DNA of 64,000 nucleotides from Faecalibacterium prausnitzii (GTDB lineage: Bacteria; Bacillota; Clostridia; Oscillospirales; Ruminococcaceae): the NCBI RefSeq assembly GCF_003287495.1, contig NZ_PRLE01000006.1:93370-157369 (forward strand), in the 5' to 3' direction. Positions 44,703 through 52,240 of this stretch are shown here, piece after piece. The position numbers and the translations under genes were made by a program. Every line of letters begins with the position of its first letter. The stretch's first letter is position 1. The notes beneath the pieces were generated by a model. That model did no database searches. It was not told the DNA's origin and was given only the letters and a program-made list of their open reading frames with translations.

Positions 44703-44826
44703 AAACTCCTTCAGTCAAACCCTTGCGGGTTTGCCAGCTCCCTCATGGAGGGAGCCTGAAACAGAACGGTCAAGCAAAGGCCCCCTCCCCGAGGGGGCTG
44801 TCACCGCAAGGTGACTGGGGGAGTTT
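44703..44826. repeat. MITE-like two-hairpin repeat between metQ and metN (family 2)
   Basis: Terminal inverted repeats AAACTCCTTCAGTCA and TGACTGGGGGAGTTT match at 13 of 15 positions. Inside are AAACCC/GGGTTT, CTCCCTC/GAGGGAG and CCCCCTC/GAGGGGG hairpins. It ends 2 bases before the metQ stop codon on the minus strand. A related unit lies at 55034-55095. Confidence 0.7.
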
Positions 44827-44828
44827 GC

Positions 44829-45758
44829 TTAGCCCTCGATGGGAGCCAGGCTGTCCTGCTTGCCGCCGTAGATGCCCATAGGCTCGACATGGATGCCGGC
44901 CACGGTGACCAGGTGGGTGCCTTTCTCCTCATTGAAGTTGTCCAGGTACGGCTGATGCTGGAAGTAGTTGGTATCGCACTGGCCATCCTCCACGATGGTA
45001 TTGGGGATCACATAGTCGTCATACTCCTGGATGTCCAGCGTGATGCCCTTGGCGGCCAGGATGTCCTTGCAGATCTCCAGCACCTCGCAGTGGGGCGCCG
45101 GGGTAGCCGCGCAGCTGACGGTCTCGCCGTTCAGTGCATCGTAATCAATGGAAGAATCATAGCCGTCGGTGGGGTTCTCGACAACAGAGACGACAGCGCC
45201 CTTGTAGTTCTCATCCATGAAGTCCTTGACCTGCTGGCTCTGCAGAGCAGCCACCAGAGCCTTGATCTTGGGCTCGTTCTCGTTGCCCTCCTTGCAGACC
45301 AGCACGTTGACGTAAGCAGAGGTGCCGTCTTCCATCGCCAGAGCGTCGGTCATGGGATCCAGACCAGCGGAGATCGCGTAGTTGGAGTTAATGACAGCGT
45401 AGTCCTCATCCTGCAGGACATTGGGCACCTGAGCAGCCTCGACCTCATCGACGGTGACGTTCAGGGGGTTCTCCTCGATGTCGTTCTTGGTAGCGGTCAG
45501 GCCGGCGTCCGCCTTGAGCTTGAAGAAGCCGTTCTTCTCCAGCAGGGTCAGAGCGCGGGCCTCATTGGTGGTGTCGTTGGGGACAGCGACCTTGACTTTG
45601 TCCAGCTTTGCCACAGCGGAAGCTGCCTCAGAAGAAGCGGCAGTGCTGGAAGCAGCAGAGGAAGCGGTAGAGGTGGAAGAAGAACCACCGCAGGCGGTCA
45701 GGGCAGCGGCAGCAGCGGCCACACCGGTAACTTTCAGAAAATCACGACGAGTAATCAT
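44829..45758 (-). CDS. metQ: Methionine-binding lipoprotein MetQ, circularly permuted
   Basis: Substrate-binding lipoprotein of the MetQNI importer, 309 residues. The N-terminus has RRDFLK and lipobox LTAC (Cys23), then a Ser/Ala linker. The NlpA/MetQ fold is present, but in swapped order. Residues of about 53-190 are the part that normally comes second (VAVPNDTTNEARAL at 57-70, then GLTATKNDIEENP, EAAQVP and NYAISAGL). A linker (about 191-213) follows. Residues of about 214-309 are the part that normally comes first (ATPAPHCEVLE, NYFQHQPYLDNF, HVEPMGIY), ending SLAPIEG. The frame is continuous. Context (metN, metI, Met T-box) supports methionine. Confidence 0.92.
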   Translation of the reverse strand: MITRRDFLKVTGVAAAAAALTACGGSSSTSTASSAASSTAASSEAASAVAKLDKVKVAVPNDTTNEARALTLLEKNGFFKLKADAGLTATKNDIEENPLNVTVDEVEAAQVPNVLQDEDYAVINSNYAISAGLDPMTDALAMEDGTSAYVNVLVCKEGNENEPKIKALVAALQSQQVKDFMDENYKGAVVSVVENPTDGYDSSIDYDALNGETVSCAATPAPHCEVLEICKDILAAKGITLDIQEYDDYVIPNTIVEDGQCDTNYFQHQPYLDNFNEEKGTHLVTVAGIHVEPMGIYGGKQDSLAPIEG

Positions 45759-45854
45759 AGCAGTATTCCCTCTCTATTCTATAAAATGTTTTTGGATTGC
45801 ACGGCACGGCACAGTTCCGCGCCCGTGCACCGGAAGCCCCCTGGCAATGCCAAG

Positions 45855-46174
45855 CAAAAAAGCTCCCGTCCTTACGGGCAAACGCCCTGCAAGGACGGGA
45901 GCTTGAAACTTCCGTGGTACCACCTTGGTTTACCGCACCCTCACAGGTACGGCCTTGAAGCTGCGGCAGCGGGAGCTGAGCTCGGCTCACGCGGCGTACA
46001 GCCGGACGCTTTAACGGGCGTACCCGTCGCAGGCTTAGCACTCTTGCACTTCGCCCACGCGGCTCCGAGACCATTTTCCGTTCCCTGTTTCCTGCCCTTT
46101 TCCACCGTCCGGGCTCTCTGGTAAGGCTCAATGCGAAAACCTACTCTTCTCTTCACAGCCATTTTAGTGATATT
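45855..46174 (-). promoter_or_regulatory. Methionine T-box leader of metQ, with terminator
   Basis: On the minus strand the leader has Stem I (GAGAGCCCGGACGGTGGAAA), a specifier ATG at 46072-46074 in A-ATG-GTC context, the T-box sequence GTGGTACCAC at 45914-45923, and a terminator (AGCTCCCGTCCTT/AAGGACGGGAGCT, 45861-45903) followed by TTTTTT. Uncharged tRNA-Met should allow transcription of metQNI, and possibly metYA. Confidence 0.9.
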
Positions 46175-46180
46175 GCATTT

Positions 46181-46209
46181 ATTGTAATCGCCTCAGCGCG
46201 ATTTGTCAA
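46181..46209 (-). promoter_or_regulatory. Promoter of the methionine T-box transcript
   Basis: On the minus strand TTGACA (46204-46209) and TACAAT (46181-46186) have a 17-base spacer. Confidence 0.85.
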
Positions 46210-46270
46210 CAGGTGAAACGAAGTTTTTTAGTAGGAAATTACGGTTTTGGCGGTTCTTTTCACTTTCCTC

Positions 46271-46299
46271 TTGTGCGCCAGTTGCGGACATGATAAAAT
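46271..46299 (+). promoter_or_regulatory. Promoter of the YjjP/YjjB-like operon
   Basis: TTGTGC (46271-46276) and TAAAAT (46294-46299) with a 17-base spacer, 41 bases before the start codon. Confidence 0.65.
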
Positions 46300-46340
46300 G
46301 GGGCGGCATCGTTTATCACTTTTCTATAAGGAGGCCCCCG

Positions 46341-47132
46341 ATGAGCGAGAGGGTTCTTTATCCCGATGAGGAACAGCGCCGCCGCATTATGGATTTTATT
46401 ATGGCGGCAGGCCAGACGCTGCTGGAAAACGGCGCCGAGGTGTTCCGGGTGGAGCAGACCATGGAGATCATGGCCCGGAGCTTCCACCTGCGGGAGTTCC
46501 ATGTTTATATTCTGACCAACGGTATCTTTGCCAGCGCAGGCACGGCTGAGATCAGCGAAGTGCGCAATGTGCCCGTCCGCACCACCCATCTGGGCCGGGT
46601 GGCGGCGGTGAACGAGCTTTCCCGCCAGATCGCCGCGGGGGGGCTCACGCTGGACGAGGCAGAGGCCCAGCTGGCCAGGGCCCAGCGCATCCCGTTCCCG
46701 AACGACTGGGTGCAGCTGGTGGCAGGGCTTTCCGGCGCGTTCTGTTTTGCCATGATCTTTGGCGGCACTCTCCGGGCCGGGCTGGCGGCAGCCGTGGCGG
46801 GCCTTGCCGCCAGCAGCTACCTGCTGCTGTGTGAGCGGCTCCACCTGCCGGGCGGTTTCCGGAAAATCACCACGGCTTCCCTCATCACGCTGGTCTGCCT
46901 GCCGCTATGTCATCTGCTGGGCACCGAGGCCAGCCATGCCATCATCGGCACTTTGATGATCCTGACGCCCGGTATCGCCTTTACCATGGGCATCCGGGAT
47001 TTTGTGCAGGGCGATTACCTCTCCGGCACCATCCGGATGATCGACGCCCTGCTGGTGGCCGCCTGCATCGCCATCGGCACCGGTTTTGTGCTGTGGTGCT
47101 ATTCTCTGCTGACGGGGGTGAACATTGCATGA
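46341..47132 (+). CDS. ThrE-family exporter, YjjP-like subunit
   Basis: A 263-residue membrane protein. The first 115 residues are soluble (IMDFIMAAGQTLLENGAEVFRVEQTMEIMARSF in pieces), then come about five helices, matching the ThrE N-terminal domain found alone in YjjP. In E. coli YjjP works with YjjB as a succinate exporter; in actinobacteria the fused ThrE exports threonine. Here the two parts are separate genes coupled by ATGA. Substrate not determinable. ATG 7-8 bases after AAGGAGG. Confidence 0.85.
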   Translation: MSERVLYPDEEQRRRIMDFIMAAGQTLLENGAEVFRVEQTMEIMARSFHLREFHVYILTNGIFASAGTAEISEVRNVPVRTTHLGRVAAVNELSRQIAAGGLTLDEAEAQLARAQRIPFPNDWVQLVAGLSGAFCFAMIFGGTLRAGLAAAVAGLAASSYLLLCERLHLPGGFRKITTASLITLVCLPLCHLLGTEASHAIIGTLMILTPGIAFTMGIRDFVQGDYLSGTIRMIDALLVAACIAIGTGFVLWCYSLLTGVNIA

Positions 47133-47581
47133 GTCTGCTGACCAACGCGGTCCTTGGCACGCTGGTGGCCCAGTTTTTCCTCGCAGCGGCGGGCACGTTG
47201 AGCTTTGCCATCCTGTTTGCCTGCCCCCGGCGGCTGCTGCCTTACTGCGCGCTGGTGGGCGGTGTGGGCTGGCTGGTGTATGAGCTGGCTGTCCTGCTGG
47301 GGGCCGACAGCACCACCGCTTCCCTGCTGGCCGTCATCCCCCTGACGCTGCTCACCCGGGTGCTGGCCATCCTGCTCAAAGCCCCGGTAACGGTCTTTCT
47401 GCTGACGGGCATCTTCCCGCTGGTGCCGGGAGCCGGCATCTACTACACGGCTTATTATTTTATCCAGAGCAACAACGCGCTGGCCCTTTCCAATGGTATT
47501 TCCACTTTTAAAATCGCCGTCGTGCTGGCCACTGGCATCGCGCTGGTGCTGGGCATCCCCCTGCCTCACCGCAGGCGTTGA
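47129..47581 (+). CDS. ThrE-family exporter, YjjB-like subunit
   Basis: A 150-residue membrane protein with about four to five helices and the family segment VFLLTGIFPLVPGAGIYYTAYYFI. It starts at the ATG overlapping the YjjP-like stop. Together the pair makes the complete two-part exporter. Confidence 0.85.
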   Translation: MSLLTNAVLGTLVAQFFLAAAGTLSFAILFACPRRLLPYCALVGGVGWLVYELAVLLGADSTTASLLAVIPLTLLTRVLAILLKAPVTVFLLTGIFPLVPGAGIYYTAYYFIQSNNALALSNGISTFKIAVVLATGIALVLGIPLPHRRR

Positions 47582-47685
47582 GTGCGTGTTTTCTCATTCA
47601 TCCGCATATATACATTCATTTCCATCCCTTTTCTGCATAATTGTTTGCAAATCGGTTTCAATTTTACGGAATTTTTGCACAACGC

Positions 47686-47714
47686 TTGACTTTTGATTTT
47701 GTACAATCTATACT
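47686..47714 (+). promoter_or_regulatory. Promoter of the amino acid ABC importer
   Basis: TTGACT (47686-47691) and TATACT (47709-47714) with a 17-base spacer. Confidence 0.8.
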
Positions 47715-47795
47715 AAGTTCACTTCCCAAAGTTTCGATGAATCGCATCGTGTTGGGAGCTGTAAGATTATACAATCAACAGAGGAGTGTTTGAAT

Positions 47796-48644
47796 ATGAA
47801 AAAGATTACTCGCCGCAGCTTTATGGCTGCCGCTGGTCTGACCGTTGCCGCTCTGGCTCTGACTGCCTGCGGTGGTTCCTCCAGCACTGCTTCTTCCGCT
47901 GCCGCATCTTCCGTTGCTTCCAGCGCCGCTGCTTCTTCTGAGGCTGCTTCCGCTGCCGCCACCGAGCTGACCACCGTTGAGGCCGGCAAGCTGACCATGG
48001 CTACCAACGCCGCATTCCCTCCGTACGAGATGACCACCGATGCGGGCGAGTTTGAGGGCATCGACATCGAGACTGCTCAGGCCATCGCTGACAAGCTGGG
48101 CCTGGAGCTGCAGATCGATGACATGGACTTTGACGCCGCGCTGCTGAGCGTGCAGCAGGGCAAGGCCGACATCGTCATGGCTGGCGTCACCGTCACCGAC
48201 GAGCGCAAGGCTGTGATGGACTTCTCCGACAGCTACGCTACCGGCATCCAGTCCATCATCGTGCCCGAGGGCTCTGACATTGCTTCCCCCGATGATCTGG
48301 CTGGCAAGAAGATCGGCACTCAGCGCGGCACCACCGGCTACATCTACTGCTCTGATGACTTCGGCGACGAGAACGTTGTGGCTTACGACGACGGTCTGAC
48401 CGCTGTGCAGGCTCTGAACAACGGCCAGGTGGACGCTGTGGTCATCGACAACGCTCCCGCCAAGGAGTTCGTCGCCGCCAACCCCGGCCTGGTCATTCTG
48501 GACACCAGCTACGCCGAGGAAGATTACGCCATCGGCGTGGCAAAGGGTTCCTCTCTGAAGGACGCTGTCAACGCTGCTCTGGAAGAGCTGAAAGCTGACG
48601 GCACCCTGCAGTCCATCGTGGACAAGTACATCACCGCTGAATAA
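47796..48644 (+). CDS. Amino acid ABC transporter substrate-binding lipoprotein
   Basis: Receptor of a polar amino acid importer (family 3 binding protein), 282 residues. It has ITRRSFM, lipobox LTAC near residue 24 and a Ser/Ala linker, then TMATNAAFPPYEM, FEGIDIETAQAIADKL, the VTVTDERKAVMDFS ligand segment, IGTQRGTTG and DAVVIDNAPA. ATG 8 bases after GAGGAG. First gene of a three-gene importer; a strong terminator follows it. The specific amino acid is unknown. Confidence 0.93.
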   Translation: MKKITRRSFMAAAGLTVAALALTACGGSSSTASSAAASSVASSAAASSEAASAAATELTTVEAGKLTMATNAAFPPYEMTTDAGEFEGIDIETAQAIADKLGLELQIDDMDFDAALLSVQQGKADIVMAGVTVTDERKAVMDFSDSYATGIQSIIVPEGSDIASPDDLAGKKIGTQRGTTGYIYCSDDFGDENVVAYDDGLTAVQALNNGQVDAVVIDNAPAKEFVAANPGLVILDTSYAEEDYAIGVAKGSSLKDAVNAALEELKADGTLQSIVDKYITAE

Positions 48645-48669
48645 TCAGCTGCTGTACCACAAGAACCAC

Positions 48670-48706
48670 GGGGAGGCGGTCTCTTTTGGGGCTCCTCCCC
48701 TTTTTT
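48670..48706 (+). terminator. Intra-operon terminator after the binding-protein gene
   Basis: GGGGAGG and CCTCCCC around a 17-base loop, followed by TTTTTT. It should make permease and ATPase expression depend on read-through. Confidence 0.75.
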
Positions 48707-48756
48707 AGAAAAATAAGGTTACAAAAATCTGACAAAATCGGAAAGTGAGGATGCGA

Positions 48757-49521
48757 ATGGCTGCTCAATACGAACTGCTCAAAGAGCTGCTCAACAGCGG
48801 CACCAAGCTCAACTTCGGGCAGGAGTTCTTTTTCAAGTTTTATCAGGCCTTTCTCCTGAAAGACCGCTGGATGCAGTACATCCAGGGTGTAGGCACCACA
48901 TTGCTGGTCACCGCCATGGCGCTGGCGCTGGGCATCGTACTGGGCAGCGTGGTGGCTCTGGTGCGTGTGGCCCACGACCAGCAGCGCCCCAACCACCGCA
49001 ACCCCGTGCTGGGCTTCTTCAATGCCATCTGCGAGGTGTACACCACCATCATCCGCGGCACGCCCATGATGGTGCAGCTGCTCATCATGAGCATGGTCAT
49101 TTTTTCCAACAGCCGCAACTTTACCATGGTGGGCGCGCTGACGCTGGGCATCAACTCCGGCGCTTATGTCTCGGAGATCATCCGCGGCGGCCTGATGGCC
49201 GTGGACCCCGGCCAGATGGAAGCCGGCCGCAGCCTGGGCCTGAATTACATAACCACCATGGTGGTCATCATCATTCCGCAGGCCATCCGTGCCGTGCTGC
49301 CGGCCCTGGGCAATGAGTTCATCGTCCTGCTGAAAGATACCTCCCTGATCACGACCATCGGCGGCAAAGAGCTGCTGTATGCCGCGCAGGGCATTATGAA
49401 TCGTACCTACGAAGCCATGTACCCGCTGCTGGGCGTTGCATTGATCTATCTGCTCCTGGTCATGCTGTTCACCCGGCTGCTGGCAAAGTTTGAGAGGAGG
49501 CTGGCACAAAGTGACCGATAA
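48757..49521 (+). CDS. Amino acid ABC transporter permease
   Basis: Membrane subunit of the polar amino acid importer, 254 residues. It has the family segments [36 protein letters not shown] and the coupling region [24 protein letters not shown]. Two ATGs at 48751 and 48757 and a GTG at 48745 are possible starts; 48757 has GAGG at 6 bases. The end overlaps the ATPase gene by 11 bases. Confidence 0.92.
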   Translation: MAAQYELLKELLNSGTKLNFGQEFFFKFYQAFLLKDRWMQYIQGVGTTLLVTAMALALGIVLGSVVALVRVAHDQQRPNHRNPVLGFFNAICEVYTTIIRGTPMMVQLLIMSMVIFSNSRNFTMVGALTLGINSGAYVSEIIRGGLMAVDPGQMEAGRSLGLNYITTMVVIIIPQAIRAVLPALGNEFIVLLKDTSLITTIGGKELLYAAQGIMNRTYEAMYPLLGVALIYLLLVMLFTRLLAKFERRLAQSDR

Positions 49522-50275
49522 AATTCTGGAAGTCCGCGGCCTGACCAAAACCTACGGCGGCGAGAAGCTCAAAGGCGACAAAAAGGCCACCCCCACGCTG
49601 GATGTCCTCAAGGGCATCGACATTGACATTTACCGCGGCGATGTGGTCTGCCTGATCGGCCCCTCCGGCTGCGGCAAATCCACGTTCCTGCGCTGCCTGA
49701 ACCGGCTGGAGATCCCCACCGGCGGCAGCATCAAATTTGAGGGCGTGGAAGTGGACGAAGCCCACATTGACTCCGTGCGCCAGAAGATGGGCATGGTGTT
49801 CCAGCACTTCAACCTCTTCCCCCACCTGACCGTCAAGCAGAACCTCTGCCTGGCCCCGGAATTGCTCAAGCTCAAGAACAAGCAGGAGGCCTCCGCCCGT
49901 GCCGACGAGCTGCTGGCCCGCGTGGGCCTGTCCGATAAGGCCAATGTCTTCCCCAAGAGCCTTTCCGGCGGCCAGCAGCAGCGCATTGCCATTGCTCGTG
50001 CCCTGGCCATGGACCCGGACGTCATCCTGTTTGACGAGCCCACCTCCGCCCTGGACCCGGAGATGGTCGGCGAAGTGCTGGAGCTGATGAAAGAGCTGGC
50101 CCACACCGGCATCACCATGCTGGTGGTCACCCACGAGATGGGTTTTGCGCGCGAAGTTTCCAACCGTGTCATCTTCATCGATAATGGCCGCATCCAGGAG
50201 GATGAACCCCCGCAGGAGCTGTTCTCCAACCCCAAGCACCCGAGACTGAAAGCATTTTTGTCCAGGATGTTGTAA
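49511..50275 (+). CDS. Amino acid ABC transporter ATP-binding protein
   Basis: ATPase of the importer, 254 residues. Walker A is GPSGCGKST, the Q-loop [13 protein letters not shown], signature LSGGQQQR, Walker [15 protein letters not shown] and switch His in THEMGFA. A GTG start at 49511 follows AGGAGG by 10 bases and lies inside the end of the permease gene, so the two are coupled. The insert [11 protein letters not shown] near residue 17 is unusual but outside the catalytic motifs. Confidence 0.93.
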   Translation: MTDKILEVRGLTKTYGGEKLKGDKKATPTLDVLKGIDIDIYRGDVVCLIGPSGCGKSTFLRCLNRLEIPTGGSIKFEGVEVDEAHIDSVRQKMGMVFQHFNLFPHLTVKQNLCLAPELLKLKNKQEASARADELLARVGLSDKANVFPKSLSGGQQQRIAIARALAMDPDVILFDEPTSALDPEMVGEVLELMKELAHTGITMLVVTHEMGFAREVSNRVIFIDNGRIQEDEPPQELFSNPKHPRLKAFLSRML

Positions 50276-50281
50276 CAAGTC

Positions 50282-50319
50282 AAAAAAATACTCCGTGCAA
50301 ATGCACGGAGTATTTTTTT
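50282..50319. terminator. Bidirectional terminator between convergent operons
   Basis: AAAAAAATACTCCGTGCA and TGCACGGAGTATTTTTTT form an 18-bp stem with a 2-base loop, with T tracts in both directions. Confidence 0.85.
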
Positions 50320-50332
50320 GCTCGTTTTTTAC

Positions 50333-51136
50333 TCAGAACGAACCACCCGACGAGCCGCCGAAGCCGTCGCTGTCGGTGGAGGAGCCACCGCCGGAAGATT
50401 TTTCTTCCTTGGGCGGGTCATAGACGCGGGTCTGCGTGGTGTGGGTGTAGACATCCCGCTTGACCCGGAGCTTGAGGCCGGGCATGTAATCGTCCGCCTC
50501 GGTCTTCTCCTTGGCCGTCTTCATCTGGTGGTAGAACACCAGGCAGACACCTGCCGCAATGGCCGCCGGGATCCCAATGACAAAGAGGAGGCCCTCGGCG
50601 CCCAGGTCGTTGTCCACATCAATGGGCTCGCCATGCTCGGCATAGTAGTCCAGCGTGTAATCTGCCATCTCGATGTAGGTGCGGGCCGCCCCGGCCCAGT
50701 CGCCGTCCGAGAGCTTGGGGACGATGTCGTCCTCCATCTGCTCAATGCGGTAATCGGTAAAGGCCGTGACACCGCCGCCATAGGTGATGGTGACATACTT
50801 GCGGGAACCCACCGCCAGCAGGAAGAGGATGCCGCTTTTGCCCTCACCGCTGCCAAGACCGTTGTTTACATAATAATTCTTGGCAAAATCCCGCTGGTTG
50901 GCATCGCCGATGTCGTTGACCACAAGGAAATAGACGTCGCAATCGTGGCCGCTGGAAGCCGCTTCCGCGCTCTGTTCCAGCTCGTTGTAGGTATCGGCAT
51001 CAAACAGGCCCATCTCGTCCCGGACCAGGGGAGCCGCCGCCATACCGGGCAGAACCAGCACCGCAAGCATCAGCAGAGCGGCCAGAAAAGCACAGCACTT
51101 TTTATAACAGTTTGTTTTACACATCCGATTTTTCAT
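50333..51136 (-). CDS. TPM-domain membrane protein (YgcG/YdjH-like)
   Basis: A 267-residue protein with a signal peptide (basic start, hydrophobic core at about 15-32, cleavage near GMAAA), an extracytoplasmic TPM domain (VRDEMGLFDADTYNELEQSA, then YFLVVNDIGD and GILFLLAVGSRKYVTITYGG), a transmembrane helix at about 180-200 and a C-terminal Gly/Ser-rich tail. TPM domains occur in membrane stress and repair proteins. Third gene of the SPFH operon. The ribosome site is weak, so the start could be ATG 51124. Confidence 0.8.
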   Translation of the reverse strand: MKNRMCKTNCYKKCCAFLAALLMLAVLVLPGMAAAPLVRDEMGLFDADTYNELEQSAEAASSGHDCDVYFLVVNDIGDANQRDFAKNYYVNNGLGSGEGKSGILFLLAVGSRKYVTITYGGGVTAFTDYRIEQMEDDIVPKLSDGDWAGAARTYIEMADYTLDYYAEHGEPIDVDNDLGAEGLLFVIGIPAAIAAGVCLVFYHQMKTAKEKTEADDYMPGLKLRVKRDVYTHTTQTRVYDPPKEEKSSGGGSSTDSDGFGGSSGGSF

Positions 51137-51153
51137 TTTGCGCTCACACCCCC

Positions 51154-52227
51154 TCAGCCGTACAGAAACAGTGCCAGAATGACCATGAGCGGCAGACTGA
51201 TGCCCGCAAACCAGGCAGCGACCCGCTTGGGGTCCACGGGCAGGTCGCCAATGAGCTTGCCGGTCTGGCCGTTCATTGCAAAGAGGAAGTCCTTGTCGTT
51301 CCAGCGGGTGTGGAGCATCCAGACCGGAAGCAGGGCGTAGTGCGCCTTGCGGATGTCGATGTTGATGTTCTCCGCCTTGGTGTGTACCTCAGAGTAGCCG
51401 TCAATGGTCTCCCGCAGGGCCGCACGGGTGGTGTTTTCCATCCGGCGGGTGGCCCGGGGCAGACACTTTTCCTCGTCCTCGTCGTAACGGTCGGCCAGGA
51501 AGCCGGGCAGGTACGCCGTGGAGAACGGCTGAATGGCGCTGTAATCAAAGGGCTCAATGGCATCCATGTGGGCATCCGGCATCTTGCTGGAGCCATCCAC
51601 GGGCACCTTGATAAAGTCTGCCTCGCCCGCGCGGGCCACATTGTAGTGCTGGGTGTTGGTGACGACGTAATTCCCCTCGCGGTGGCTCTCGGTCACTTCG
51701 CCCTCATAAGCACCCCGGGCATCGGCAGTGGCGTCGTAGAGCCAGAACGGCACATACACGCCCTGGATCTCTTCGACGTGGTTCTGCTCTTTGAACGCCT
51801 TTGGCAGGAACTTTTTGCCCTTGTAGTATTTGTTCAGATTCTGCACGGCTGCCTTGCGATCCAGCTTGAATGGGATGATGTACTCCGGCTTCAGCTTGCC
51901 GGAGAGCTGCCCGCCCAGCACTGTGGGGTTGCCGCAGTAAGGGCAGGTGGTGGCAGCGGTGGTACCGTCGCAGACCAGCTCGGCCCCGCAGGAAGAGCAG
52001 GTGCGGCTGGTGAGGCCGGCGGCTTCCTCCTCGCCCCAGACGGGGCCCTGGGGCCGCTGCCGGGCAGCGGTGTCAGAGGCTTTCTGCTTGTCTGCATAAA
52101 GGGCCTCCACCTCCTTGACCTCATAGGTGGAGCCGCAGTAATCACAGACCAGTTTGCCCGTGGCGCTGTCGAACCGCAGCGGGCCGGTACAGGCCGGGCA
52201 CTGGTAATTGGTGGTTTCATTCGGCAT
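51154..52227 (-). CDS. Zinc-ribbon membrane protein (YdjG-like)
   Basis: A 357-residue protein. Two zinc ribbons open it (CPAC/CDYC at about 10-33 and CSSC/CPYC at about 77-97), followed by a beta-rich domain (IPFKLDRKAAVQNLNKYYKGK, VEEIQGVYVPFWLYDA) and a C-terminal membrane helix (AGISLPLMVILALFLYG). This arrangement matches YdjG of the Bacillus ydjFGHI membrane-stress operon. ATG 8 bases after GGGGG; 13 bases downstream of the SPFH gene. Confidence 0.78.
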   Translation of the reverse strand: MPNETTNYQCPACTGPLRFDSATGKLVCDYCGSTYEVKEVEALYADKQKASDTAARQRPQGPVWGEEEAAGLTSRTCSSCGAELVCDGTTAATTCPYCGNPTVLGGQLSGKLKPEYIIPFKLDRKAAVQNLNKYYKGKKFLPKAFKEQNHVEEIQGVYVPFWLYDATADARGAYEGEVTESHREGNYVVTNTQHYNVARAGEADFIKVPVDGSSKMPDAHMDAIEPFDYSAIQPFSTAYLPGFLADRYDEDEEKCLPRATRRMENTTRAALRETIDGYSEVHTKAENINIDIRKAHYALLPVWMLHTRWNDKDFLFAMNGQTGKLIGDLPVDPKRVAAWFAGISLPLMVILALFLYG

Positions 52228-52240
52228 GGTTCATTCCCCC

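Noticed and set aside
44829..45758. Frameshifted or truncated MetQ
   Set aside because: The frame is continuous and both blocks are complete; only their order is changed, so permutation explains it better.
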